This document shows positions 9,925-19,928 of a stretch of 64,000 bases of DNA, piece after piece. The notes below the pieces were generated by a model. That model saw nothing but the letters and a program-made list of their open reading frames with translations, searched no databases and was not told where the DNA came from. The DNA comes from Lysobacteraceae bacterium (GTDB lineage Bacteria > Pseudomonadota > Gammaproteobacteria > Xanthomonadales > Rhodanobacteraceae), in NCBI GenBank assembly GCA_004143945.1, contig SEHB01000006.1:1-64000 (forward strand), read 5' to 3'. How positions within the stretch are numbered: the stretch's first letter is position 1; every line of letters begins with the position of its first letter. A program made the translations under genes and the position numbers.

Positions 9925-9960
9925 TTGGCGCGTCGCTTCAACCGGTGCTATAAACGGTTG
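9925..9960 (+). promoter_or_regulatory. promoter and dyad operator candidate of the subtilase gene
   Basis: TTGGCG (9925-9930) and TATAAA (9949-9954), spaced by 18 nt, form a plausible sigma-70 promoter. The -10 sits in the middle of the perfect inverted repeat CAACCG-N10-CGGTTG (9939-9960), which could bind a repressor. Confidence 0.5.
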
Positions 9961-9977
9961 GCCGCACGTTGCTCAGC

Positions 9978-9991
9978 GCAAGTTCACTTGC
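9978..9991 (+). promoter_or_regulatory. short palindrome in the subtilase leader
   Basis: GCAAGT-TC-ACTTGC is a perfect 6-bp inverted repeat in the presumed 5' leader. A second small hairpin (CTCCCC...GGGGAG) lies near 10013-10030. The rest of the region 9781-10092 holds no gene that I can support. Confidence 0.3.
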
Positions 9992-10092
9992 AAGCTCACC
10001 CGGCGGATGCGCCTCCCCGATGGGGGAGATGCATCGCTCTTTTTTCGCGTCCATCGAAGTCATCGCACACGAATTTTTCTGGAGACACAAAG

Positions 10093-13047
10093 ATGGGGAA
10101 GCCGCTCCGTACCAAGTCCCTCGCTGCCGCCGTCAGCCTGGCTTTCGTCAGCGCCATCGGCCTGCCGGCCGTGCACGCGGCCCAGGCGCCTTACGCCAAG
10201 TCGGCGGCCACGGCCCCGTCCGCTGCCGCAGAGGTCTACATCGTCACCTTCGTCGACGCCGGCCTGCTGCACTACACCGGTGACGTGCGCGGCATCCAGG
10301 CGACTGCACCGCGCGCGCTCAACCAGCGCAAGCTCGATGCGAACAGCCCGTCGGCGCTCGAGTACAAGGACTTCCTCGCCGCGCAGCGCGAAGCCTACCT
10401 CGCGACGATCCAGTCCACGATCGGACGCCCGCTCGACGTGACGCACAGCTACTCGGTCACGCAGAACGGCGTCGCTGCCGTGATGAACGGCGCCGAGGCT
10501 GCGGCGATCGCGCGCCTGCCCGGCGTCAAGGCGGTGCGCGCGGCTGGCGTCGAACATCTCGACACCTATCGTGGCCCGGTCTTCATCGGCGCCGACAAGA
10601 TCTGGGACGGCACCGCTACGCCGACCAACACCGGCACGACCGGCGAGGGCATCGTCGCCGCGGTGCTCGATGGCGGCACCAACGCCGACCACCCTTCGTT
10701 CGCGAATGACGCCGCCTGCGGTTTCGACGGTGCCAACCCGAAGCTCGACGCCGCCGACTGCAGCACGAGCACGGGCGGCATCTGCAACGGCCCGACCCCG
10801 GAAGCGAACCCGGGCTTCGGCCACGGCGTGCACACCTCGAGCACGGTCGCGGGCAATACGCTCGACAACACCGCGGTCCCGGCCCCGGCGCTGCCGAACG
10901 GTCGCACCATGTCGGGTGTCGCGCCGTGCGCCGCGATCAACCACTACAAGGTCTGCCAGACCAACAGCTGCGGTGGCGCGGACATCGTCGCGGGCATCGA
11001 GAACGCGATCAGCGACGGCGCCGACGTGCTGAACTTCTCGATCTCGGGCGGCACCTCGCCGTGGGCCGACAATGATCGCCGCTTCCTCGACGCGGTCGAG
11101 GCCGACATCCTCGTCGCCGCCTCGGCGGGCAACAACACGCAGGCGGACCCGACCGTGATCGGTCGCGTCAACCATCGCGGCCCGTGGGTCATGACGGTCG
11201 CGGCGTCGACGCAGGACGAACTGATCGGCCCGAGCCTCAGCGTCGTCGGCCCGGGCACGCCCGATCCCGAGATCCAGAACATCCCGCTGACGCCCGGCAG
11301 CACCACGCCGGCCTCGTCGACGCCGACCTACGCGGGCGAGCCGCTCAAGACCTATCCGACCAACATCGAAGGCTGCACCGCCAGCGGCGGCATCCCTGCG
11401 GGCACCTTCACCGGTTCGGTCGCGCTGATCCGTCGCGGCACCTGCGCCTTCACCGAGAAGATCACCAATGCGTTCGCCGCAGGCGCGCAGATGGTCGTGA
11501 TCGCGAACAACCAGCCTGGCTCGATCAGCATGGACACCACCGGCGCGCCGGTGGTGCCCGCCTTCAGCATCGGCAGCCAGGCCACCGGTGACGCGCTGAT
11601 CGCGTTCGTGAATGCGAACAACCCGAACACGACCGCGGACGTGAGCCCGGTCGGCATCGGTGCGACGCAGGGCGACGTGCTGGCCGACTTCAGCTACCGC
11701 GGCCCGACGCCGGCCCCGCTGGCCGATCTCACCAAGCCGGACATCACCGCGCCGGGCGTGAACATCTATGCGGCGCTCGACGACACCAGCGGCCAGTACG
11801 GCTTCATGAGCGGCACCTCGATGTCCGGTCCGCACGCGGCAGGCGCCGCGGCGCTGGTGCGCTCGGTGAATCCGGCATGGACGGTCAGCGAGGTGAAGTC
11901 CGCGCTGATGACGACCGCGACCAATGCAAGCGGCACGCAGGAAGACGGCACCACCGCCTGGAACATCGACGATGTCGGCAGCGGCCGCGTCGACCTGACC
12001 AAGGCGGCGCTCGCCGGCCTCACGCTGGACGAGAGCATCGCGAACTACCTCAACTCGAACCCGACCGGCGGCAGCGTCAACATCAAGGCGCTGAACATCC
12101 CGTCGCTGCGCAACCTCACCTGCACCCCGACCTGCACCTGGACGCGTACGTTCAAGAACCAGCTCTCGACCCAGGGCACGTGGAACGTCTCGTCCGACAT
12201 CGCCGCGACGGTCGTCGTGGAAGCGTCGCCGTCGACGTTCACGCTGGCGCCGGGGGCGACGCAGGAGGTGACGTTCACCGCCTCGCCGACCACCACGCTG
12301 ACGGACATCGTGTTCGGCAACGTCGTGCTCGAAGAGAACGCGGGCCAGTCGCCCGACCAGCACCTGACCGTGGCCGTGCGCGGCACCGGCACCGGGCCGA
12401 TCGAAGACGTGATCTTCGCCGACGGCTTCGATGGCGCCGACACCGGTGGCTTCTTCGAGGACTTCGACAGCTACGTCGCCGGCAGCAACGTGCACGGCCA
12501 GGGCGGCTGGAAGGGCTGGGCGAACGATGCGGGCGCTGGAGCGACCGTGGTCGACTCGCAGAGCTCGAGTGCGCCGAACTCGATCGAAATCGCCACCACG
12601 GCCGACCTCGTCCACGAGTTCTCGGGCTACACGAGCGGCGCCTGGACGATCACGGCGAAGCAGTTCATCCCGGTCGGTTTCACCGGGCAGTCCTACTTCA
12701 TCTTCCAGAACGTGTATTCGGACACCGACACCAGCGTGATCAGCTGGTCGACGCAGGTGATTTTCGACAGCGCGACCGGCACGGTCGCCAATGAGCCGAG
12801 TGGCGCCAACCAGGGCAACACGCCGATGGTGACCGGCCAGTGGGTGGACCTGCAGCTCGACGTCGACCTCGACAACGACCTGCAGACGTTCACCTACAAC
12901 GGCAACGTGGTGTTCAGCGGCTCGTGGACGCAGCAGTACCCGGCGCAGGGCGTGCCGGGCATCCTGAACATCGGAGCGATCGACCTGTTCGCGAACGGCG
13001 CAAGCGCCGTGTACTACGACGACATCCGCATCCAGGCTGCACCGTAA
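10093..13047 (+). CDS. secreted subtilisin-family (S8) serine protease
   Basis: 984-residue preproprotease. A signal peptide ends near AVHAA, followed by an inhibitor-I9-like propeptide. In the S8 domain the catalytic residues are Asp193 (VLDGG), His244 (GHGVH) and Ser576 (SGTSMSGPHAAG). A protease-associated (PA) domain is inserted at about 412-500 (FTGSVALIRRGTCAFTEKI). After an Fn3-like beta domain comes the tag VIFADGFD (773-780). A roughly 200-residue lectin/LamG-like domain (FFEDFDSY...) follows it to the C-terminus. GGAG precedes the ATG, and a strong promoter and terminator flank the gene, so it is probably monocistronic. It is probably exported to the medium, possibly by the type II system encoded at 44-50 kb. 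Confidence 0.93.
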   Translation: MGKPLRTKSLAAAVSLAFVSAIGLPAVHAAQAPYAKSAATAPSAAAEVYIVTFVDAGLLHYTGDVRGIQATAPRALNQRKLDANSPSALEYKDFLAAQREAYLATIQSTIGRPLDVTHSYSVTQNGVAAVMNGAEAAAIARLPGVKAVRAAGVEHLDTYRGPVFIGADKIWDGTATPTNTGTTGEGIVAAVLDGGTNADHPSFANDAACGFDGANPKLDAADCSTSTGGICNGPTPEANPGFGHGVHTSSTVAGNTLDNTAVPAPALPNGRTMSGVAPCAAINHYKVCQTNSCGGADIVAGIENAISDGADVLNFSISGGTSPWADNDRRFLDAVEADILVAASAGNNTQADPTVIGRVNHRGPWVMTVAASTQDELIGPSLSVVGPGTPDPEIQNIPLTPGSTTPASSTPTYAGEPLKTYPTNIEGCTASGGIPAGTFTGSVALIRRGTCAFTEKITNAFAAGAQMVVIANNQPGSISMDTTGAPVVPAFSIGSQATGDALIAFVNANNPNTTADVSPVGIGATQGDVLADFSYRGPTPAPLADLTKPDITAPGVNIYAALDDTSGQYGFMSGTSMSGPHAAGAAALVRSVNPAWTVSEVKSALMTTATNASGTQEDGTTAWNIDDVGSGRVDLTKAALAGLTLDESIANYLNSNPTGGSVNIKALNIPSLRNLTCTPTCTWTRTFKNQLSTQGTWNVSSDIAATVVVEASPSTFTLAPGATQEVTFTASPTTTLTDIVFGNVVLEENAGQSPDQHLTVAVRGTGTGPIEDVIFADGFDGADTGGFFEDFDSYVAGSNVHGQGGWKGWANDAGAGATVVDSQSSSAPNSIEIATTADLVHEFSGYTSGAWTITAKQFIPVGFTGQSYFIFQNVYSDTDTSVISWSTQVIFDSATGTVANEPSGANQGNTPMVTGQWVDLQLDVDLDNDLQTFTYNGNVVFSGSWTQQYPAQGVPGILNIGAIDLFANGASAVYYDDIRIQAAP

Positions 13048-13054
13048 GCAACGC

Positions 13055-13123
13055 GGCCTCCGGCCCCTGCGCCGGAGGCCTTGCGGGATTCCAGGCGACG
13101 CCCTCGGGCGTCGCTTTTTTTTT
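13055..13123 (+). terminator. rho-independent terminator of the subtilase gene
   Basis: A GC hairpin (13055-13080) is followed by a second perfect stem GCGACGCC/GGCGTCGC (13095-13114) and nine T residues (13115-13123). The second structure is a textbook intrinsic terminator. Confidence 0.88.
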
Positions 13124-13185
13124 GCGGGCGCGGCGCGAGCGCAGGTCGCCTCACCCGATACCCGCGAAAGAGCGCCAACACGGTT

Positions 13186-13256
13186 CTTGTGGGATCGGCT
13201 TCAGCCGCGAGCTCCTGGCACGATCGATCACGGTCGAAGCCGTGCCACGGGATCCC
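13186..13256. repeat. REP-like palindromic pair
   Basis: GTGGGATCGGCTTCAGCCGCG is followed about 30 nt later by an inverted relative, CGGTCGAAGCCGTGCCACGG. The unit resembles the 'gtgggagcggcttcagccgcga' REP-type repeats common in Xanthomonadales intergenic DNA. No gene is seen in 13124-13366. Confidence 0.55.
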
Positions 13257-13366
13257 GATCACGTGGCGCGCGACCGGCGTCGCTTGCGCAACATCCATGT
13301 CCTGAGTCCGCCCGCCTCCCGATTCCGTTCAGACCGCAGCCGGCATCCGCGCCTGATCATCGCGCG

Positions 13367-14959
13367 ATGACCCGAACCCCGATCGCGCGCCTCGCCGCCC
13401 GCGCCCTGATGGCCGCTTGCCTGCTGGCGCTCGCAGCGTGCGCGACGCTGCGCACCGGCTATCCCAAGTTCCCGAGCGAATCGCTGCCGCCGAAGGTCGA
13501 CACCGCGACCACGCGCTATGTGCAGGCCGAGGTCGACGCGCATGCGGGCAAGTCGGGCTTCCGGCTGCTGGTCGGCAACCAGAACGCGCTGATGAGCCGC
13601 ATCGTGATGATCGACCACGCGCGTCATTCGATCGACCTGCAGTACTACATCTACTTCAACGACGCGACCGGGCGCCTCGTCGCGCAGCGGCTTCTGGCCG
13701 CGGCCGACCGCGGCGTGCGCGTGCGCGTGCTGCTCGACGACATCGACATCGTCAAGGAAGACCAACTGCTCGACGCGCTCGACGCGCACGAGCGCATCGA
13801 GGTGCGGCTGTTCAACCCGTTCCGCTTCCGGCACCGTTCGATGCTGGCCAAGGCCGGGCAGTTCGTGCTCGAGGGCGCGCGCCTGAACCGGCGCATGCAC
13901 AACAAGTCGTTCATCGTCGACGGCATGCAGGCGATCATCGGCGGACGCAACATCGGAGACGCGTACTACGACGTCGGCGACGACGTGTTCTTCCGCGACC
14001 TCGACGTGCTTTCGATCGGCCCGGTCGTGCCGCAGCTCGCGGCGGCATTCGATCGCTACTGGAACAGCGAAGCCGCGTTCCCGGTGCGCGCGTACACCGG
14101 AGAGAAGGCCGACCGTGGCGACCTCGCGAGCCAGCGTGCCGCGCTCGCGCGCGACGCACGCGCGTTCAGCGAAAGCGACTACGCGCAGGCCCTCTCGTTC
14201 GATCTGCCGAATGGCCCGAGCGCCGATCGCAAGGGACCTTGGCTGTGGGGTGAAGCCGCGGTCGTCGTCGACGACCCGGACAAGGTCGACCCGGACGAGG
14301 ACCGGTCCGTCGCCCACATCGACCGCAGCCTGCGGCGCGTGCTCGATGCTGCGCAGCGCAGTGTCGTGATCGTGTCGCCCTACCTGATCCCCGGCAAGGA
14401 CGGCGAGGCGCTGCTGGCCGCGCTGCTCGCGCGTGGCGTCGCCGTCCGCGCGCTGACCAACTCGCTCGCGGCCACCGACGAGGCGGCGGTCCATTCGGGC
14501 TATGCGCGCTATCGCATCCCCCTGCTCGAGGCCGGCGCGGAGCTCCACGAGTTCCGGCCCGTGAGTGGACAGGAAACATCCAACGCCTACGGCAGCTCAT
14601 CCGGCGTGAGCCTGCATTCGAAGGCGCTGGTCATCGACGGCCAGCGCGTCTTCATCGGCTCGATGAACTTCGACCCCCGATCGCGCCACCTCAACACGGA
14701 ACTCGGCGTGATCGTCGACAGCCCCGAGCTCGGCGTCGCGATCGAAGCCTACTACGCGCAGGCGAGCGCGCCGGCGAATGCCTGGCAAGTGGTCTACGAG
14801 CCGCGCCCAGGCGGCCGTTCCGACCGGCGAGTGCTGCAATGGATCGAACGCGCGCAAGGCGGTGAAGCGCGACGTTACGACAGCGAGCCCGGCGCAAGCG
14901 CCTGGAAGCGCTGGCAGGTGCGCATCGCGCGCATGCTGCCGATCGAAGGCCTGCTCTGA
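13367..14959 (+). CDS. phospholipase D-family lipoprotein, ClsC-like cardiolipin synthase
   Basis: 530 residues. A signal sequence with the lipobox LALAAC predicts a lipoprotein. Two HKD motifs define the PLD superfamily: H178-N-K180...D185 and H417-S-K419...D424. The arrangement (KSGFRLLVGNQNALMSRI, then DLQYYIYFNDATGRL) matches the YmdC/ClsC branch, which makes cardiolipin from phosphatidylglycerol and phosphatidylethanolamine. A PLD phosphodiesterase of other specificity is possible. A TVP38-type membrane protein and an EEP phosphodiesterase follow on the same strand with 8 nt and overlapping junctions, so the three probably form an operon. Confidence 0.85.
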   Translation: MTRTPIARLAARALMAACLLALAACATLRTGYPKFPSESLPPKVDTATTRYVQAEVDAHAGKSGFRLLVGNQNALMSRIVMIDHARHSIDLQYYIYFNDATGRLVAQRLLAAADRGVRVRVLLDDIDIVKEDQLLDALDAHERIEVRLFNPFRFRHRSMLAKAGQFVLEGARLNRRMHNKSFIVDGMQAIIGGRNIGDAYYDVGDDVFFRDLDVLSIGPVVPQLAAAFDRYWNSEAAFPVRAYTGEKADRGDLASQRAALARDARAFSESDYAQALSFDLPNGPSADRKGPWLWGEAAVVVDDPDKVDPDEDRSVAHIDRSLRRVLDAAQRSVVIVSPYLIPGKDGEALLAALLARGVAVRALTNSLAATDEAAVHSGYARYRIPLLEAGAELHEFRPVSGQETSNAYGSSSGVSLHSKALVIDGQRVFIGSMNFDPRSRHLNTELGVIVDSPELGVAIEAYYAQASAPANAWQVVYEPRPGGRSDRRVLQWIERAQGGEARRYDSEPGASAWKRWQVRIARMLPIEGLL

Positions 14960-14967
14960 GGCGCGCC

Positions 14968-15681
14968 ATGGCGCAGCGGCGTGCGACGGCGACGGCGGCT
15001 GACGCGCGCGCGAGGGCGGCGCTGGCCACGGTCGCGATGCTCGCGCTCGTGATCGCGGCGATCGCCGCGTGGGCGATGGATCCAGGCCTCGACTGGCCCG
15101 ACGCAGCGGGCCTGCTCGACGCGGCAGCGCGCTTCGGTCGCTGGCCGCCGGCGCCGTTGCTCGCGCTCGCGTGTTTCGCGATCGGCGGCCTCGTGGTGTT
15201 CCCGGTGAACCTGCTGATCGCGGCGAGCATCGTCGCGTTCGGCCCGATCGTCGGGGGCGTGGTCGCGCTCGCGGGGTCGGTGCTGAGCGCCTGGGTCGTG
15301 CACGAACTCGGGCGCCGGCTGCCGCCGGACACCGCCTTGGCCGGGTTCGGCGAGCGAGGCGAGCGCTTGCGCAGGCGCATCGTGGGCCACGGCCTGCTCG
15401 CGATCGCGATCGTGCGAATCGTGCCGATCGCGCCGTACAGCGTGGTCGGATTCGTGTCGGGCGTCGCGCGCGTGCGGAGGATCGACTATCTCGTGGGCAC
15501 CGCGCTCGGCATGGCGCCCGGCATCATCCTGTACGCAGTGTTCGTCGATCGCGCGCTCGCGGTGCTCGTCGACCCGCATCCGCTCGCATGGCTGCTCCTC
15601 GCGACGGCGCTCGCGCTGCTGGTTGCATTCGCGTTCGGCGCGCGCGCATGGCAGCGGCGCCGCAACGCCAGGCACGCGTGA
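14968..15681 (+). CDS. TVP38/TMEM64 (DedA-like, VTT domain) membrane protein
   Basis: 237-residue polytopic inner-membrane protein. Hydrophobic segments near residues 15-36, 58-75 and 78-105 surround the conserved FPVNLLIAASIVAFGPIVGG motif. A central G-x-x-x-x-R region (GRRLPPD) and RIVPIAPYSVVGFVSG follow, as in the VTT/SNARE-associated family, whose members are linked to lipid scrambling or transport. It starts 8 nt after the PLD-like gene, so a shared role in phospholipid handling is likely (inference). Confidence 0.82.
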   Translation: MAQRRATATAADARARAALATVAMLALVIAAIAAWAMDPGLDWPDAAGLLDAAARFGRWPPAPLLALACFAIGGLVVFPVNLLIAASIVAFGPIVGGVVALAGSVLSAWVVHELGRRLPPDTALAGFGERGERLRRRIVGHGLLAIAIVRIVPIAPYSVVGFVSGVARVRRIDYLVGTALGMAPGIILYAVFVDRALAVLVDPHPLAWLLLATALALLVAFAFGARAWQRRRNARHA

Positions 15682-16391
15682 AACTGCGCATCGCGACCTG
15701 GAACATGCACGCGGGCGTCGGCCTGGACGGCCGCTTCGCGCCCGCGCGCATCGCGCGCGTGCTCGAAGAGCTCGATGCAGACATCGTCGCGCTGCAGGAA
15801 TTCGGCTCGCGCCGTGCGTTCGACATGCTCGCTCGCCTCGAGCAGGCAGCCGGCGCGCGCGGCATTGCGATGCCGACCTTCAGCAAGTTCGGCTGCGATT
15901 TCGGCAACGTGGTCCTGAGCCGCCTGCCGGTGCTCGCGAGCGCGTGCATCGATCTCGCCTGCGACCGCCGCGAGCCGCGCAACGCGGTCGACCTCGTCGT
16001 CGATGCCGGCGCCGCGGGAAGGCTGCGCGTGGTCGCGACCCACCTCGGCCTCGGCCGCGCCGAACGGGAATCGCAGCTCACGCGTCTCGACGCCGTGCTC
16101 GGCGAAGCGGGACGGGAGCCGACCGTGCTGCTCGGCGACTTCAACGCGTGGCGGTCGCGCGCGCTCGCGCGATTCGAGGCCGCGTTCGGTCGCGCCCGCG
16201 CGCCCGCGACGTTTCCTTCGCCGTTCCCGCTCGCCGCGCTCGACCGCATCCTCGTCGCGCCGGCCGCCGTGCTGCTCGCGCTCGACGTGCATCGCAGCCG
16301 CATCGCGCGCATTGCGTCCGACCACCTGCCGCTGGTCGCGACGCTGGACATCGGCAACAGCCCGTCGAACCGACCGAGCGTTGCCTGGTAG
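15678..16391 (+). CDS. endonuclease/exonuclease/phosphatase-family protein
   Basis: 237 residues with the EEP-fold motifs in order: TWNMHAGVG, ADIVALQE, RVVATHLGLG, LLGDFNAW and the terminal SDHLPLVATL. This metal-dependent phosphodiesterase fold acts on nucleic acids or phosphoinositide-type lipids. Next to PLD and VTT proteins, a lipid phosphodiesterase is plausible but unproven. The GTG start at 15678 overlaps the upstream stop as GTGA, showing translational coupling. No signal peptide is visible. Confidence 0.82.
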   Translation: MKLRIATWNMHAGVGLDGRFAPARIARVLEELDADIVALQEFGSRRAFDMLARLEQAAGARGIAMPTFSKFGCDFGNVVLSRLPVLASACIDLACDRREPRNAVDLVVDAGAAGRLRVVATHLGLGRAERESQLTRLDAVLGEAGREPTVLLGDFNAWRSRALARFEAAFGRARAPATFPSPFPLAALDRILVAPAAVLLALDVHRSRIARIASDHLPLVATLDIGNSPSNRPSVAW

Positions 16392-16489
16392 GCTGCACGC
16401 GCGCAGCGCGCCCGGTCGCCGTACGCGAGCGTGCGAGGAGCGCGGGTCGAGCTGCGGTGTCAAGCCTGCCGGCGGGATCGTGTCGCGCG

Positions 16490-17872
<1,383 letters not shown>

Positions 17873-17899
17873 GGTGCGGAATCTGGTGGATGAACCGCT

Positions 17900-17905
17900 A
17901 TTCTA
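17900..17905 (-). promoter_or_regulatory. putative -10 box of sdaA
   Basis: TAGAAT on the minus strand, 27 nt before the sdaA ATG, in the 81-nt divergent spacer. No clear -35. Confidence 0.4.
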
Positions 17906-17953
17906 CGCTGCACCCGCGCGCATGCCTCGCGCAGCCCTGAACGAGCCCGATCC

Positions 17954-18187
17954 ATGCGCCTGACGCTGTTCCAGCGCGACGAGTGCCCGCTGTGCGACCA
18001 GGCGCTCGCGGTGCTCGCGGCCGCGCACGCACCCGAGTTCGAAACGGTGTGGATCGACGACGATGGCACGCGCGAACATCGATACGGCGCGCGCGTGCCG
18101 GTGCTGCGCGACGAAGAGGGCGGACGCGAACTGGACTGGCCGTTCGACCCGGGCAGCGTGCGCGCGTTCGTGCGCAGCGGTGTATAG
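17954..18187 (+). CDS. glutaredoxin-like (DUF836) protein
   Basis: 77-residue thioredoxin-fold protein. The N-terminal strand LTLFQRDECPLCDQA carries a CxxC motif (CPLC), followed by VWIDDDG and the cis-Pro region ARVPVLRDE. This matches the small glutaredoxin-like DUF836 family, usually about 80 residues. A redox role in the cytoplasm is likely; the partner is unknown. Confidence 0.8.
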   Translation: MRLTLFQRDECPLCDQALAVLAAAHAPEFETVWIDDDGTREHRYGARVPVLRDEEGGRELDWPFDPGSVRAFVRSGV

Positions 18188-18198
18188 CGGCAGCGGAT

Positions 18199-18222
18199 GC
18201 GGGAGCGGCCGAAGCCGCGATG
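18199..18222. repeat. REP-like element
   Basis: GCGGGAGCGGCCGAAGCCGCGA contains the GCGGC...GCCGC palindrome of the same REP-like class as at 13.2 kb. It lies between two convergent genes. Confidence 0.45.
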
Positions 18223-18283
18223 CGTGGACCGACCGCCGCCGCGGCGATCCAGCGGCATCGCGCCGTCCGGCGCCCGGGTGCGG

Positions 18284-19654
18284 TCAGTCGAAGCCGTCCT
18301 CGAACACGGTATCGATGATGATGCGCGCAGCCATGAAGTTCGAATCCGCGCTCGCGGTCGCCGCGACGCCGCCGATGACGAGGTATCCGTCCTGGATGCG
18401 ACCGCGCACGCCCGCATCGAACAGGTTGCCGCCGATGTCGAGCGGGAGCATGCGCTTGCCGGCGAAGCCGAAACTCGGGTCCAGCTGGCCGTCGAGGCCA
18501 AGCCGTGCAAGCGCGATGTCGGGTGCGGGGTCGCCTGCGAATCCGACGAACACGAACTTGCCGTCCGGCTGCAGCGCGCCGCCATAGGCGATGTCGTCGT
18601 TGCTGCCGCCGAGGTCGAACGCGACGGTCGCCCTGCCGCCGGTGCCGAAACTCGGGTCCGGCGTTCCGTCGGGCTGCAGCTTCACGACGGCGAAATCGTA
18701 ACCGCTGGCCTTGACGCCGCCGCTCACGAAGATCGACCCGTCCGGGGCGATCTCGAGCTCGAGCGCGGTGTCTTCCAGCGTTCCGCCGAGGTCGAACGCG
18801 ACCGTCACGCGCCCGTCGCCGCCGAAGTTCGGATCGAGCGTGCCGTTCGGAAGCAGCCGTGCGATCGCGAAGTCGTGCGCGCTGAGGCCGCCGTTGGGGA
18901 CGGCGCCGGCGATGACGATGTTGCCTGCGCCATCGATCGCGACGCTGCTCGCGATTTCGCTGCGGAAGGTCGGGTCGAGGTCGAACGAAAAGGTCAGGCG
19001 TCCGTCGGCGTCGAAGCCGGTGTCGCGGCTCCCGTCCGCATTCAGGCGCACGACGGCGATGTCGGAGTCGTCCGGCGCCACGGCGGCCGTCCCGACCACG
19101 ACGAGCTTGCCGTTCGCGAGTTGCACGCCGTCGAGCGCCCGGTCCTCGTTGTTGCCTCCGAGGTTGAACTCGACGAACGCCTTGCCGTCGCCGCTGAAGC
19201 TCGTGTCGAGCGTGCCGTCGGCGTTGAAGCGCGCGAGCTTGAAATCGCTGTCGTCGGGGACCACGCCGGTGTCCGGTCCCTCGCCGATCACGACGATCTT
19301 GCCGTCGGACTGCACGATCGTGTTGAGCGAGCCGTCGAAGGCGTTTCCGCTGCCGATCGCCGCCGTGGTCCAGCCGTCGAAGCTGAAGGCGGAATCCGGA
19401 ATGCCGTCGCGCGTCAGGCGCGCGACCGCGAAGTCGGAGCCGGTCGCGACCGTCTCGATCGTGCCGCCGAGCACGATGCGCCCATCCGGCGCCAACGCGA
19501 GGCCCAGGGCCGCGGAGGTCGCCCCCAGCTCGACGACCGTCACGCCATGGGTGCCGAAGCCCGGGTCGAGGTCGCCGTCGCGCGCCTGCGCCGAAGGCGC
19601 GAGCAGCGTGGCGCAGGCGATCGCGATGCCGGCGAGGTTGTGTGCATGGTCCAT
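18284..19654 (-). CDS. secreted delta-60-repeat beta-propeller protein
   Basis: 456 residues from the ATG at 19654, which gives a signal peptide ending at SAQA. An upstream in-frame ATG at 19702 exists but would bury the signal. Seven tandem delta-60 repeats follow, recognisable by units such as DLDPGFGTHG, TLDTSFSGDG, TLDPNFGGDG and TPDPSFGTGG alternating with PDGRIVLGG / PDGKFVFVG strands. Together they probably close a propeller. The protein ends in VFEDGFD, a tag shared with three other secreted proteins in this window. Function unknown; extracellular or surface location is inferred. Confidence 0.82.
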   Translation of the reverse strand: MDHAHNLAGIAIACATLLAPSAQARDGDLDPGFGTHGVTVVELGATSAALGLALAPDGRIVLGGTIETVATGSDFAVARLTRDGIPDSAFSFDGWTTAAIGSGNAFDGSLNTIVQSDGKIVVIGEGPDTGVVPDDSDFKLARFNADGTLDTSFSGDGKAFVEFNLGGNNEDRALDGVQLANGKLVVVGTAAVAPDDSDIAVVRLNADGSRDTGFDADGRLTFSFDLDPTFRSEIASSVAIDGAGNIVIAGAVPNGGLSAHDFAIARLLPNGTLDPNFGGDGRVTVAFDLGGTLEDTALELEIAPDGSIFVSGGVKASGYDFAVVKLQPDGTPDPSFGTGGRATVAFDLGGSNDDIAYGGALQPDGKFVFVGFAGDPAPDIALARLGLDGQLDPSFGFAGKRMLPLDIGGNLFDAGVRGRIQDGYLVIGGVAATASADSNFMAARIIIDTVFEDGFD

Positions 19655-19928
19655 CTCGTCCCCCTCAAGCGCACCGGATGGCGCGCGCAATGCCATGGTC
19701 AACGCGGGACGGCACCTCGATGTGCCATCCGCCCGTCGAGGCCGTCGGCGAACGCGACGCGCAGGGGGTCACGGACAGCCGTCCACCGTTGCGCGATTCC
19801 CGCCTCGGGCCGCGTGGGTGCACTGTGGCGCGGGCATCGCCTGACTGCCGCGCCGCATTTCACTCCCGGGGCGTGACGGACATCACGGACTGCCGGCGCC
19901 CGCCCACGGGCGGCCAGCGGGGCCTGGT

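Noticed and set aside
9961-10092. Possible c-di-GMP (GEMM) riboswitch in the subtilase leader
   Set aside because: Small hairpins are present, but the conserved GEMM core and tetraloop receptor are not recognisable.
10060-12615. An 851-codon minus-strand open frame under the subtilase gene
   Set aside because: The plus-strand frame has the S8 catalytic triad, PA domain, promoter and terminator. The minus frame is Arg/His-rich with no domain.
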